Shown in pieces: positions 33,186 through 44,886 of a stretch of DNA of 64,000 nucleotides. A program made the position numbers and the translations under genes. Every line of letters begins with the position of its first letter. Position 1 is the first letter of the stretch. The stretch spans positions 15,253,927 through 15,317,926 of the forward strand of contig CM022301.1 in NCBI GenBank assembly GCA_011799875.1. Reading direction: 5' to 3'. Origin of the DNA: Thinopyrum elongatum. Taxonomy: Eukaryota; Streptophyta; Magnoliopsida; Poales; Poaceae. The notes beneath the pieces were generated by a model that had not been told where the DNA came from, made no database searches, and worked only from the letters and a program-made list of their open reading frames with translations.

Positions 33186-33835
33186 TTACCACTTGTAAGG
33201 ATGGTTTTGAAACCTCATAATTTTTGCAAATGGGTAAGCCACTGAGAAGTCATGTATGGGGTTGACACGATGACTTCTGATTACTCTGTCATCTGAAGTT
33301 CCAAAATGAAATTCAGCATTTTCGGAGCCTATTCCATTCTGCCGCAGCCACCGACGCTGATCAACAAACCATTCATTTCTGCGAAATAAATGTAGGGCAA
33401 ACCTCATTACCTTCAGCACCCTTGCTCTGACAACAAAGAACCTAGCGAATATAATCTCCAGTAAGGTCCCTCGGTAGGAGTTCAAAGTAATTTATGAGAG
33501 ATGCAGATCTAGGCATTCGATGTGATTGTTATATTGTATCACATTATCCACCACCGGGCCTAATCTTATCTGCAAAAGAAGAAAACGTGTTAGTGCCTAC
33601 ATGCAGTTTTGAACACTACTACAGGCCTATTTGGTTTGCAGGATTTGTAAAATGCACTAACGTGCCATCTTCGATCCGACATGATTAACATGGGCATTTG
33701 ATTACAATCTAGAAAAATGTAGCCTTCTTCACAAGAGGTTGGAGTGGACGAAAAGTTCCCTAAGAAAAGTTGTACAGATGAATCCAAAGGAGAAATGCTT
33801 ATGGATTGTAACCATATGAATCAAGCAACCAATAA

Positions 33836-33866
<31 letters not shown>

Positions 33867-35118
33867 AACATGTATGTACTGAAATCCTCCAAAAATCCTT
33901 CAAAAATCATAGTACATTGTCATTTAAACTTGGAAAAAGGTGTCACAAATTGAACTCCCTTATGATTAACATTTAACAGGAAAGGAACATCACCTCGATA
34001 TATAGCTTTTCCAGGCACGGAAAGCATCTCAGGAAACTGACAACTTCGTCCAGGTTGGGGCCGATAGATTCTAGTGCCAAGACATTCACTGTGCGCAGTT
34101 TCGGGGTCAAGTTTGTCGGAATCTTTTTCTGGATGACAGACGAACATACATCTTGAAAATTAGAAATAATATCAATTCCTAGAAGGAGAGGTAGAAGGCG
34201 GATGTTGTACCTGAACGGGTGTGGATCCAATAACAAGTTTGGAGTATTTGTTAGACGAGTAGCCCACCACTGTCAATTTTGGCGCAGAATTGACATTGAT
34301 TCTTGTTGGACCTTCTTGATTAACTACAAGTAATCTCTCAAGTGAAGGTGTGTCCTCAATGACCATACCGTGGTACACATCTTGTGATGTCTTCTTGCAG
34401 CACCAGCAACACACATAAATAGTCCGGAGAGTCATGGAGGTGATGTGGTAGCTACTCAACCCATTGATCGCCTGAAGACGAAGGTACTCGAGTGCAGTAC
34501 AGCCACAGAGCAGGCGCTCCATGTCACCGTTTGGGAGGCAGACGGCAACGAGCTCGAGGTGCTTCAGTCATGGTAGAATAAGAGCGGGCGTGTCATTAAG
34601 GGGGGGGGGGAATGGCAGTTCCTAAACTTGGCGACATGCAGCGTGGGCGCGAGGCGGAGCACGAACGTTGGCAGCGAGCGCATATGCCCATCATCAAAAG
34701 TGAGCTCGTCGAGCTGATCTAGGGCGGGGGATCAGAACCAGTCATCAAGCTTGGCTCGGTCCTTGCCGTTGGAATGGAACTTGCCCATGCCAAGGCATCT
34801 GGTTGGGCCAGGGTGACTGCCGAGGATCTGGGAGAATGCATCCAAGCTTTTGCGATAGCCATGGCAAAGCTCGTGGATGTCGATGAGGTCGAGAGGGATG
34901 GAGTTCCAAAGGGGGCACCACCGCCGGGAAAGGACGGTTGTCCGCGCCCCATATTTGATTGGGAGGAGGGAGATGATGACTGTCAACATATCATCGGGGA
35001 GGCTGCTGATGAAGTCCTGGCCTGCTGGAGTCACTTGCGGTTCTTGCTCGACCCGCCTCCGCTTGTTGGCAGCCCCGTTCTCCAGCTCTGGAGTCTCCTC
35101 ATCAGTGGCGCTTTCTGA
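33186..35118 (-). pseudogene. F-box/LRR/FBD protein gene, broken, in CACTA G
   Basis: Read on the minus strand. After an acceptor-like TCAG near 35118 a frame encodes a basic nuclear-signal-like stretch (NKRRRVEQEP) and an F-box (DFISSLPDDMLTVIISLL, then VLSRRW). A TGA (DDWF-stop) follows at about 34735. The LRR-type region continues (DELTFDDGHMRSLPTFVL, LKHLELVAVC, LEYLRLQAINGL) with a second TGA and an 11-base C run causing a shift near 34600. A further exon (33973-34236) and the FBD-like C terminus (RNEWFVDQRRWLRQNGIG, 33186-33485) complete the family order. Such proteins are substrate adaptors of SCF ubiquitin ligases. Two stops and a shift make this a pseudogene. Confidence 0.78.
33836..33865 (+). 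repeat. Homopolymer of 30 G
   Basis: An uninterrupted G run inside an intron or spacer of the F-box pseudogene. It could adopt G-quadruplex forms, and its length is likely to vary or be mis-assembled. Confidence 0.85.
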
Positions 35119-35309
35119 TAGAAGTGGGAGTACAGGGAATATTTAGTTAAAACATGGCAAAGAAAAGTGTATTGGTCGCTAGAAGTTAGTAGGTAGGAAT
35201 AGAGTAAGAAAATGGAATAACAATTGGTTGCTTAAATACTACACAATTCCTTTGATATTGCTGGGTAAGTCAACATGCAGATACTTGAAAAGAACACTTA
35301 CTTCGAACA

Positions 35310-36003
35310 AAGTCTGGACGGATGATATCGTCGGGGAAGTTAGCATATTTCTCATGACCAGGCTCTTTTACGTGCAGTGCAATTTTAGTGCCAGCTTTTA
35401 GTACATAAAACTTAGAAATTTCTGTCCAAAGGCTCTTGGCAAAATAGGAGTGACCACATTCATTAAGTCTTATAGAAGCAACGATTGTAAATCCATGGTT
35501 TGTGTTCAGTGTGACATCCCTGCAATCTTGATTTATGTAAAGGGAAAGATTGTGTACTACGGATTCTGTTGCATAGCAAGGGACGCGCTACAGAAAATGG
35601 TAGGATTGTTAAAGAATATGATAACATGCAAATATGGGAAAAATTGAAAGAACTGTACAACAGTTGAAATCAATGGACAAAAATCTATAATTAAACAGAT
35701 AGGGTAACCATGATGTCATGGAAATATGAGAGTAATCGAAAGAACAATACATCATTAATTTGCCTAATATAGAAAGAAGAGGAAAAAAATCCCCTTTGAC
35801 GTATATGCTGCATGTGGCACCTTTTATCCAAATGCAGCAATATATAGTATATGTTCAGAAAAGTAGGCCATGCCAACCGATTTATGGTGAGATTGAACAT
35901 ACCACGCGCATCCTCAAGTCATCTGGTACGGTGAGATGGAACTCCATGGATGTCTGGCCGAGGCCGCAAAGTCCTGATCTGTCCGTGCGCTGTACACTCT
36001 ATG
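35310..36003 (-). pseudogene. B3-like gene fragment in CACTA G (left arm)
   Basis: Two minus-strand coding-like blocks. 36003 to about 35905 reads LCGLGQTSMEFHLTVPDDL. About 35560 to 35310 reads FTIVASIRLNECGHSYF and KFYVLKAGTKIALHVKEPG. The strand/turn pattern of the second (a Phe-Ala-Lys-x-Leu-Trp helix followed by 'LKAGTKIALHV') recalls the C-terminal half of a plant B3 DNA-binding domain. There is no continuous ORF. Splice sites are plausible but not proved. It may be part of the same transcript as the F-box gene or a separate captured gene. Confidence 0.4.
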
Positions 36004-36489
36004 AATGAAAGAAAATCCTCAAATCAGCTTGAATAAAAATGAATTCAGGGTGATTTCGGCTGGGTGATTAAAGGAGGCAGATGAATTGGGATAAGAGATG
36101 AGATAATATCTCATTAAATTAGTTACCTTGTTGTCTATGAGAAAAAAACCTCAATACGGCGGATTCCCCAACCGGGCGGAGCTAGGTCGACCGCGAGCAG
36201 TGTCGAGAAATTCGATGGCGATAGGCGGCGGCAAGCGGAAGTTGCGAAATGTGGTGGGGTTTGCTGTCAGCCTGGCGGCGGCAATAGGCGTCAAGCTAAG
36301 TGGTTGATGCGGTGATAGGCGGTGCCATGCATAAACACGGAGGAGCTTGTGCAGGTGTGAATGGGGACCGGAGGCGGTGGCGGGCGGGGTGAGGGTTTTT
36401 GTGACGTGGGGATGGTGAGGGTTTTCTTTTTCTTTTTTGAATTGGGTGGTGAGGGTTTTCCGTCCCACAAAGAGTTTCGGAGGCAATGG

Positions 36490-36580
36490 TTTGCTAGAGA
36501 CAACCGTGTGTGATTGACGTAACAGGGAAAGTGAAAGTCATTGCACACGGTTCCAATTTTGGGAACTGTGTGTGATTGAT
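36490..36580. repeat. Internal copy of CACTA subterminal motifs
   Basis: ACCGTGTGTGATTG, GCACACGGTT and ACTGTGTGTGATTG lie within 90 bases, 5.6 kb from the left end. The same words form the right-end array (51800-52100) and a second internal cluster at 48150-48410. Confidence 0.6.
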
Positions 36581-36583
36581 GTA

Positions 36584-36817
36584 CTACCTTCATCCTGGTT
36601 TATTGGTCCCCTTTGTAATTTGTGCCAAATTTTGACCAAAGATTTAACTAACAAATGTTTATGCATGTCACCAAAAATTATATCATTGAACACTATGTTC
36701 AAATACGCATCCAACGATATAATTTTTGCTGACCTGCACTAACATTTTGTCAGTTAAATCTTTGGTCAAAATTTAACACAAATTACAAAGGGGACCAATA
36801 AACAAGGACGGAGGTAG
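36584..36817. mobile_element. Stowaway-like MITE inside CACTA G
   Basis: About 234 bases with long terminal inverted repeats: CTACCTTCATCC, then GGTTTATTGGTCCCCTTTGT at one end and the complement ACAAAGGGGACCAATAAAC, then GGACGGAGGTAG at the other. A TA lies at the left flank. The ends fit the Stowaway consensus (CTCCCTCCGTCC). The whole forms a near-perfect hairpin and has no coding capacity. Confidence 0.85.
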
Positions 36818-36992
36818 ATTCCATCAACCGAACTGATTGCATCCATATCCCACATTTAAACATAAGTAGACATAGATTAAACATACTCAGACATAGATAA
36901 TAAGCGTACACAAGCATAGTTCAACCATAAGTACATAGTTCAACCGTCATTAAGCACACTCAAGCGTACATAGTTCGATCCCACATCTCATC

Positions 36993-38016
36993 TCATCTGC
37001 CAGCACGATCCTGAAGCTTCTCCAGGTACTCGGTGTACGCGGCATGCGCCATGCTCGAGAATACTTCTGCTTGAAGGAGCCAACGGCTCGTCCTCTTGCA
37101 TGCGCCAGAACAATTTGATAGGCGTCATGAAGCTTTTGGTTCCAAAATGAGCATCGATAGCCGCCATCCCAGGTCCTAATATGCCCGTTATGCATTCCCG
37201 CATAAAGCTCCCTGAGGATTTGCCTTTTGTACCTCCTCTGGCCATCTTCATCCTCGCTGTCGACATCATCAGACAGCACCTATACATATAGTAAAAAAAT
37301 GTGGCGTCAAATTAATGTTTACAAACTAATCTCTAGTGAACATTTGGAAGTTGCCAAAATTTGGCATCAAATCAATGTTTATATGCCGTAAAGTAAGATT
37401 AGGAATTTATGGCTATTTTTTATACATATCAAGAGATTATGGTTCGATTTTTAAGCACAATCGTCTATGTACAGACCAATCTTGAAGAAAATAATGGCAC
37501 AAACATATATGTAGGTCATTCAAAATCAATTGTCAAGACCTGGCTAGGAATTATTAGCACGAACACTAACCCTAGTCCGATTATTAGCAGAAATCATTTG
37601 CACAGATGAAACAACTAATCACTTATCACTTGTACCATTCAAACAATCAATACATTACACGGATCTAACGAAACTTACTAAGATTTCTATTCCAAAAAGG
37701 GGGAGGCAGGAGTAAGCAGAGAAACCCTAGGATGTATTTGACACATAAATGGGTATAGATGACTAACCGGTTGTCCGTCGTCGCCGGAGTCATCGCCGAA
37801 GTGGTCGTAGGAGTCGTCGCCCGAGTCATCACCGAAGTCGGTGTGGACCTCCAGCTCCGGTTGTGGAAGCACGACTCCGTCGACGACGTCAGGGCGCAGC
37901 GATACCTCGCCGGCGGTGACGAAAACCTCTGTCTCCATCTCCACGCCGTGCTCCGATGCTTCAGCAGCCCCGGCGTCGCCACTCCCTCCGATGGGGTGCT
38001 TCGGCGGCATCCTCAT
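36993..38016 (-). pseudogene. zf-XS domain protein gene, frameshifted, in CACTA G
   Basis: Exon 1 (38016-37768, 83 codons) starts at ATG 38016 and encodes an acidic N terminus with an FGDDSGDD repeat. The donor GTTAG follows; the intron is 37767-37280; the acceptor is TATAG and exon 2 starts at 37279 in phase. Exon 2 encodes a region like the zinc-finger-XS domain of SGS3/IDN2-type plant RNA-silencing factors: RELYAGMHNGHIR, then YRCSFWNQKLHDAY and LAHARG. The second expected Cys is Trp here. A frameshift near 37060-37090 moves the matching end (MAHAAYTEYLEKLQDRAGR, ending in TGA at 36993) into another frame. A short captured or decayed copy; domain call moderate. Confidence 0.6.
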
Positions 38017-39002
38017 ACACTGACGACTTTGAGGACTGAGGGCGGCGTCGAGGATGCAAGCGGAGAGAGAGGATTGTGTGTGTGGCGAGGATGGGCGGTG
38101 CGACCTCTCGGGTGCGCCATTAATATGGAGTAGTGGGAGAGGGAAGGGCGGCGGTCAAACCGCTGGCTCGCCTCCCGGTGAGCCTGTGCACCAGACTGCT
38201 GGCATGCCTACCGTCATTTCACACAGCTACTCGCACGCCTCCCGATGACACTGCACAACGAGCACGCCTCCCGTCAATTCACACACCTGCACGCGCGCCT
38301 CCTGGTCTGCCTGCGTGGCAGACTGCTCGCATGCGTCCCGTCAACTCACGCCTTCTCGCATGGCATACGGGTCGCGTGGTGGCACATATATTGTTTTTCT
38401 ATTTTGATGATTAATGTTGCCCCTTTATTGCTTAACCGAAGCATGGCACGTATCCATTGTTGGTCTAACGCCCACGGTTCGAATAAATATTCCGTTTGCG
38501 ATATTGGTTCCCAATTATTAATAATCTCCCGTTTGTAAGAAGATAAAGATTACATCAAAACTGGTCTTAAATTTGACAAAAAAAGTACAATGCCACTTTG
38601 TATTGGTGTCCATATGACAATACGATAAGTTTCATGAATTTCAAATAAGTTTTAGATGTACTACATTTAAAAATCAAGATTCTCAATGTTTGAAATTTCT
38701 TGCATGGGGAGTAAACATGCACCCAGTGAGACACATGTGTTTTTCCAATCCATTTAGGTGCACTGTCACGTGTGCATGTAGCTCAAATTTGATTTTTGCA
38801 CATTATACCCCTAGAAAATCAATCAATGTACTAGAACATATTAATGATCTCTGTTTTTTTTTCAAAATTAAAACGTCCCTCCTTTGGTAACATATGTTTA
38901 CCACGGGAAAATTTAACATGCATCGTAGTTGCGGTGGATGCGCGGTGTGTGTGTGTGTATGCGTCTGGGGGGTGGGGGTGGCTGGTAGTACACTATGAGT
39001 CG
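38017..39002. other. Upstream region of the zf-XS gene
   Basis: No gene seen. 38160-38350 has a C-rich imperfect repeat with CGCACGCCTCCCG-type words about 60-80 bases apart. 38400-38890 is AT-rich. A GTGTGTGTGT microsatellite is at about 38947-38958. Confidence 0.5.
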
Positions 39003-39374
39003 TGAGCCACCGTGTGGCTGTTTTGTGAGGTAGGTGCCACAATAGAGTCGTGCGTTCATTATTTAAAACAATACACAACTCTTTCATACATACATGTTTT
39101 GGCCACATGCAGTCGGTGGTTGTCCTACATGACACTCACTCGCGTGTGACGCTTTCTGCGGGCCCGCGAGGTTGTCGTCCATCACTTTGACCAACAGCCG
39201 GCAGAGAGGTTAATTTGACCAGCAAGGTAGAATATTTTTTGTTTGTGTTATGGTGGGATTATATAGTACGCGTCGAAGAGGTGGGAGGGGACTAGCATAT
39301 ATACTATACGTACGCGTCCGTGAACAAGTACACCTCACTCAGTGTCGGGACTTTTCGGTTTCCGAGGCATGTGC
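39003..39374. repeat. Degenerate tandem array in CACTA G, left part (before H)
   Basis: One complete unit of the array that continues at 46457. Landmarks are GGCCACATGCAG, GACACTCACTCGCG, GGGCCCGCG, CATCACTTTGACC, GAGAGGTTAATTTGACC and, at the right edge, CGGTTTCCGAGGCATGTGC, where H is inserted. Confidence 0.75.
39370..39374. other. TSD of element H, left copy
   Basis: TGTGC. The right copy at 46457-46461 is CGTGC, one mismatch. A sister repeat unit near 46768 reads CGAGGCATGTGCCACATC uninterrupted, which confirms the target. Confidence 0.85.
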
Positions 39375-40956
39375 TGCTACTTCTTGAGCTTGCGTTGGTT
39401 TTTCCCTTGAAGAGAAAAGGGTGATGCAGCAAAGTAGAAATAAGTATTTCCCTCAGTTAGAGAACCAAGGTATCAATCCAGTAGGAGGCACAAGCAAGTC
39501 CCCAATATATGCACCTACACAAACAATCAAACACTTGCACCGAATGCGATAAAGGGGTTGTCAATCCCTTCATGGTCAATTGCAATGGTGAGATCTGATA
39601 GAGATAGATATAAAAGATTACTAAAACGTAAAACAAAATAAAAGTAAATAAATTACAGCAAGGTATTTTTGGGTTTTTTGGTTTATAGACCTGAAAATAT
39701 ATGATGGAAAATAGACCCGGGGGCCATAGGTTTCACTAGAGGCTTCTCTCTTGAAGGAAAATAATACGGTGGGTGAACAAATTACTGTCGAGCAATTGAT
39801 AGAAAAGCGCAAAGTTATGACGCTATCGAAGACAATGATTATGCATATAGGCATCACGTCCGTGTCAAGTAGACCGAAACGATTCTGCATCTACTACTAT
39901 TACTCCACACATCGACCGAGTCCTGCCTGCATCTAGAGTATTAAGTTCATAAGAACAGAGTAATGCATTAAATAAGATGACATGATGTAGCGGGATAAAC
40001 TCAAGCAATATGATGAAAACCCCATCTTGTTATCCTCGATGGCAACAATGCAATACGTGTCTCGCTACCCCTACTTTGTCACTGGGTGAAATCACGCAAG
40101 ATTGAACCCAAAGCTAAGCACCTCTCCCATTGCAAGAAATACCAATCTAGTTGGCCAAACCAAACCGATAATTCGAAGAGAAATACAAAGATATCAAATC
40201 ATGCATTTAAGAATTCAGAGAATACTCAAATTATATTCACAGATAAGCTGATAAAAAATCCACAATTCATCGGATCTTGACAAACACACCGTAAAAGAAG
40301 ATTACATCGGATAGATCTCCAAGAACATCGAGGAAAACATTGTATTGAAGATCAAAGAGAGAGAAGAAGCCATCTAGCTACTAGCTATGGACCCGTAGGT
40401 CTGTGGTAAACTACTCACTCTTCATCGGAATGGAAATAGGGTTGATGTAGATGCCCTTCGTGATCGATTCCCCCTCCGGCAGATCGCCGGAAAAGGCCCC
40501 AAGATGGGATCTCACGGGAACAGAGGCTTGCGGCGGCGGAAAAGTATTTTCATGGACTCCTCTGATGGTTTGGGAATATTTTAGGATTTATTGAGCTGAG
40601 AGGGAGGTCGGTGGACTCCCGGGGGGGCCACAAGGCAGGGAGGCGCCCCCCCAGGGCGCGCCTTGGAGGCTTATCGCCTCCTCGGGACTCTTCTTACTTG
40701 GACTCCAAGTTCCGTGGGTGTCTTCTGGTCCAACAAAAATCATTGCAAAGTTTTATTCCATTTGGACTCCGTTTGATATTCCTTTTCTGTAAAACTCAAA
40801 AACAAGAAAAAAACAGAAACTGGCACTGTGCTCTAGGTTAATAGGTTAGTCCCAAAAATAATATAAAATAGCATATTAATGCATATAAAACATCCAAAAC
40901 AGATAATATAATAGCATGGAACAATAAAAAATTATAGATACGTTGGAGACGTATCA
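39375..40956 (-). repeat. 3' LTR of element H
   Basis: In plus coordinates it runs from TGCTACTTCTTGAGC to GGAGACGTATCA. The TATA position (about 40586-40592) reads AATAAAT on the minus strand, while the 5' LTR has TATAAAT, so the 3' copy's box has lost its first T. Confidence 0.92.
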
Positions 40957-40970
40957 AGCATCCCCAAGCT
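40957..40970 (-). promoter_or_regulatory. Polypurine tract of element H
   Basis: On the minus strand AAGCTTGGGGATGCT stands immediately before the LTR start. Confidence 0.8.
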
Positions 40971-43777
40971 TAATTCCTACTCGTCCTCGAGTAGATAAAT
41001 GATAAAAACAGAATTTTTGATGTGGAATGCTACCTAACATATTTATGCATGTAATTTTCTTTATTGTGGCATGAATTTTCAGATCCATAAGATTCAAAAC
41101 AAAAGTTTAATATTGACATAAAAACAATAATACTTCAAGCATACTAATAAAGCAATCATGTCTTCTCAACATAACATGGCCAAAGAAAGTTATCCCTACA
41201 AAATCATATAGTCTGGCTATGCTCCATCTTCATCACACAAAGTATTAAATCATGCACAACCCCGATGACAAGCCAAGCAATTGTTTCATACTTTTGATGT
41301 TCTCAAACTTTTTAAACTTTCATGCAATACATGAGCGTGAGCCATGGATATAGCACCATAGGTGGAATAGAATATGGTGGTTGTGGAGAAGACAAAAAGA
41401 AGGAGATAGTCTCACATCAACTAGGCGTATCAATGGGCTATGGAGATGCCCATCAATAGATATCAATGTGAGTGAGTAGGGATTGCCATGCAACGGATGC
41501 ACTAGAGTTATAAGTGTATGAAAGCTCAAAAAGAAACTAAGTGGGTGTGCATTCAACTCGCTTGCTCACGAAGACCTAGGGCAATTTGAGGAAGCCCATC
41601 ATTGGAATATACAAGCGAAGTTCTATAATGAAAAATTCCCACTAGTATATGAAAGTGACAAAATAGGAGATTCTCTATCATGAAGATCATGGTGCTAATT
41701 TGAAGCACAAGTGTGGAAAAAGGATAGTAGCATTACCCCTTCTCTCTTTTCTCTCATTTGTTTATTTTTGGCTCTTTGGCCTCTCTTTTTTTCTCTTTTT
41801 TTCTTTTCTTTTTTTTTCGTCTGGAGTCTCATCCCGACCTGTGGGGGAATCATAGTCTCCATCATCCTTTCCTCACATGGGACAATGCTCTAATAATGAT
41901 GATCATCACACTTTTATTTACTTACAACTCAAGAATTACAACTCGATACTAGAACAAAATATGACTCTATATGAATGCCTCCGGCGGTGTACGGGGATGT
42001 GTAATGACTCAAGAGTTACATGTATAAAAAATATGAATGGTGGCTTTGCCACAAATACGTTGTCAACTACATGATCATGCAAAGCAATATGACAATGACG
42101 AAGCGTGTCATAATAAATGGAATGGTGGAAGTTGCATGGCAATATATCTCGAAATGGCTATGGAAATGCCATAATAGGTAGGTATGGTGGCTGTTTTGAG
42201 GAAGGTATATGGTGGGTGTAATGCAACGGCGAGAGTTGCGCGGTACTAGAGAGGCTAGCAATGGTGGAAGGGTGAGAGTGCGTATAATCCATGGACTCAA
42301 CATTAGTCATAAAGAACTCACATACTTATTGCAAAAGTCTATTAGCTATCGAAACAAAGTACTACACGCATGCTGCTAGGGGGATAGATTGGTAGGAAAA
42401 TACCATCGCTCGTCCCCGACCGCCACTCATAAGGAAGACAATCAAAAAATAAATCATGCTCCGACTTTGTCACATAACGGTTCACCATACGTGCATGCTA
42501 CGGGAATCACAAACTTTAACACAAGTATTTCTACCAATCCACAATTACTCACTAGCATGACTCTAATATCACCATCTTTATATCTCAAAACAATCATAAA
42601 GAATCAAGCTTCTCATAGTATTCAATGCACTTTATATGAAAGTATTTATTATATCCCTCTTGGATGCCCATCATATTAGGACTAAATTCATAACCAAAGC
42701 AAATTACCATGATCTTTAGAGACTCTCAAAATAATATAAGTGAAGCAAGAGAATTCAATAATTTCTATAAAATAAAGCCACCACCGTGTTCTTAAAAGAT
42801 ATAAGTGAAGCACTAGAGCAAAATTGCCTAGCTCAAAAGATATAAGTGAAGCACATAGAGTATTCTAATAAACCACGATTCATGCGTGTCCCTCTCAAAA
42901 GGTGTGTACAGAAAGGATGATTGTGGAAAACTAAAAAGCAAAGACTCATATCATACAAGACGCTCCAAGCAAAACACATATCATGTGGTGAATAAAAATA
43001 TAGCCTCAAGTAAATTTACCGATGGATTGAAGACAAAAGAGGGGATGCCTTCCAGGGCATCCCCAAGCTTAGGCTCTTGGTTGTACTTGAATATTACCTT
43101 GGGGTGCCTTGGGCATCACCCAAGCTTAGGCTCTTTCCACTCCTTATTCCTTAGTCCATCAAATCTTTACCCAAAACTTGAAAACTTCACAACACAAAAC
43201 TCAATAGAAAACTCATGAGATCCGTTAGTATAAGAAAATAAATCACCACTTTTGGTACTGTTGTGAACTCATTCTTTATTTATATTGGTGTAATATCTAC
43301 TGTATTCCAACTTCTCCATGGTTCATACCCCCAGATACTATCCATAGATTCATCAAAATAAACAAACAACACATGGAAAACAGAATCTATCAAAAAAAGA
43401 ACAGTCTGCGAAGATCTGAATTTTTCTAATACATCTGTAACACCAAAAATTCTGAAAAATTAGGAAAACAGAATACATTTGTATATAAATCTTGTGTAAA
43501 CAATTCAGGGTTTTTCCAGGCTCCAGTGAATTTAAACAATTCTGTTACTGGATGCAAAAGTTTCTGTTTTTCAGCAAGATCAAATCAACTATCACCGTAA
43601 GCCATCCCAAAGGTCTTACTTGGCTCAAACACTAATTAAAACACCAAAACACTATTACTACAGAGGTAATAATGTGTATACTCACAAAAACAGAAAATAA
43701 GAATATTGGGTTGTCTCCCAACAAACGCTTTTCTTTAAAGCCTTTTAGCTAGGCGTTGATAATTTTGATGATGCTCA
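40971..43777 (-). other. 3' non-coding internal region of element H
   Basis: No protein domain on either strand. It holds a pyrimidine-rich tract (41745-41822, mostly T/C on the plus strand), three copies of an ATATAAGTGAAGCA unit (42730-42860) shared with element A, and the PPT-like hairpin at 43041-43070. Blocks are colinear with element A read in reverse. Confidence 0.65.
43041..43070 (-). other. PPT-like motif with hairpin (element H)
   Basis: On the minus strand: AAGCTTGGGGATGCCC, TGGAA, GGCATCCCC. The 9-base stem GGGGATGCC/GGCATCCCC is perfect. Confidence 0.75.
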
Positions 43778-44620
43778 CTAGAAAGACAAAGAAGTGAAGC
43801 ACAAAGAGAGCATCATAAAGCATGTGAAAAACACATCTAAGTCTAACATACTTCCTATGCATAGGCATTTTATAAGCAAAAAATTATCAAGACAAGCAAA
43901 AACTAGCATATGCAAGGAAGAAGAAAGAAACAATAGCAATCTCAACATAACGAGAGGTAATTTAGTGACATGAAAATTTCTACAACCATATTTTCCTCTC
44001 TCATAATAATTACATGTAGGATCATAATCAAATTCAACAATATAGCTATCACATAACATATTCTCTAGATGATCCACATGCATGCAAAGTTGACACTCTT
44101 CCAAAATAGTGGGACTAACATTAACTAAAGTCATGACCTCTCCAAACCCACTTTTATCAAAAAATTCATAAGATTGAACATTCTCCAAATATGTGGGATC
44201 TAAAGTTGACACTCTTACAAACCCACTTTCAATATTATTGCAAACATTATTATCAATCTCATATTCATCATGGGGCTTAAATAAATTTTCAAGATCATAA
44301 GAAGAATCACCCCAATCATGATCATTGCAACAAGTAGTAGACATAGCAAAATTAGCATCCCCAAGCTTAGGTTATTGCATATCATTAGCACAATTGACAT
44401 TAATAGAATTTATAGTAGAACCATTGCAATCATGCTTTTCATCCATGGAGCTATCATGAATCACTTCATAAATTTCTTCTTTTAACACTTCATCACAATT
44501 TTCAGATTCACGATTTTCAAGCAAAACTTCATAAAGATAATCTAGTGCACTCAACTCACTAGCAATAGGTTCATCATAATTGGATCTCTTAAAAAGATTA
44601 GCAAGTGGATGAGGATCCAT
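43778..44620 (-). pseudogene. Gag-position ORF of element H, one in-frame stop
   Basis: From ATG 44620, about 240 bases after the primer site, a frame of 281 codons is broken by one stop at 44372-44374. The N part (MDPHPLANLFKRSNYDEP, LDYLYEVLLENRE) is acidic; the middle has two units of the form SGF(G/V)-x-V-x-TL...LE; then comes LCDSYIVEF, NYYERGKYGCRN and a hydrophobic C-terminal third with several Leu/Phe/Cys-rich stretches. It matches element F's ORF in order and motifs (NDMQ, KLGDA, SGFGEVMTL, LCDSYIVEF). It is unlike any gag or pol domain I know. The function is unknown; the C-terminal segments could be membrane-associated. Confidence 0.65.
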
Positions 44621-44857
44621 AAACTCTTTGCTTACTATTTTTCAATAAAATACACAATTATGCCAAGCAAATGAGCAAACAAACCAAGTAAGACATAAGG
44701 GCAAACGGAAAGAAGGCGAATAAAAAGGCAAATCTTTTTGTATTTTTCTGAAAATCATGTTAGAAGTGGGGGAGAGGAAAATGAGAGGCAAATGGCGAAT
44801 AATGTAATGTAAGAGATGAGAGTTTATGATGTGTACTTGGTAGGCTTGATGTAGACC

Positions 44858-44875
44858 TCCCCGGCAACGTCTCCA
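44858..44875 (-). promoter_or_regulatory. Primer binding site of element H (degenerate tRNA-Asp type)
   Basis: On the minus strand TGGAGACGTTGCCGGGGA, three changes from the site of element C (TGGCGCC to TGGAGAC), 11 bases inside the LTR end. Confidence 0.8.
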
Positions 44876-44886
44876 GAAATTCTTCC

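Noticed and set aside
36151..36486. 111-codon minus-strand frame rich in Pro/His/Thr
   Set aside because: No domain, biased composition, lies upstream of the B3-like fragment where leader or promoter sequence is expected.
42720..42860. CRISPR-like spaced repeats (ATATAAGTGAAGCA units)
   Set aside because: Units are degenerate, spacing varies, the genome is a plant, and the array belongs to a retrotransposon.
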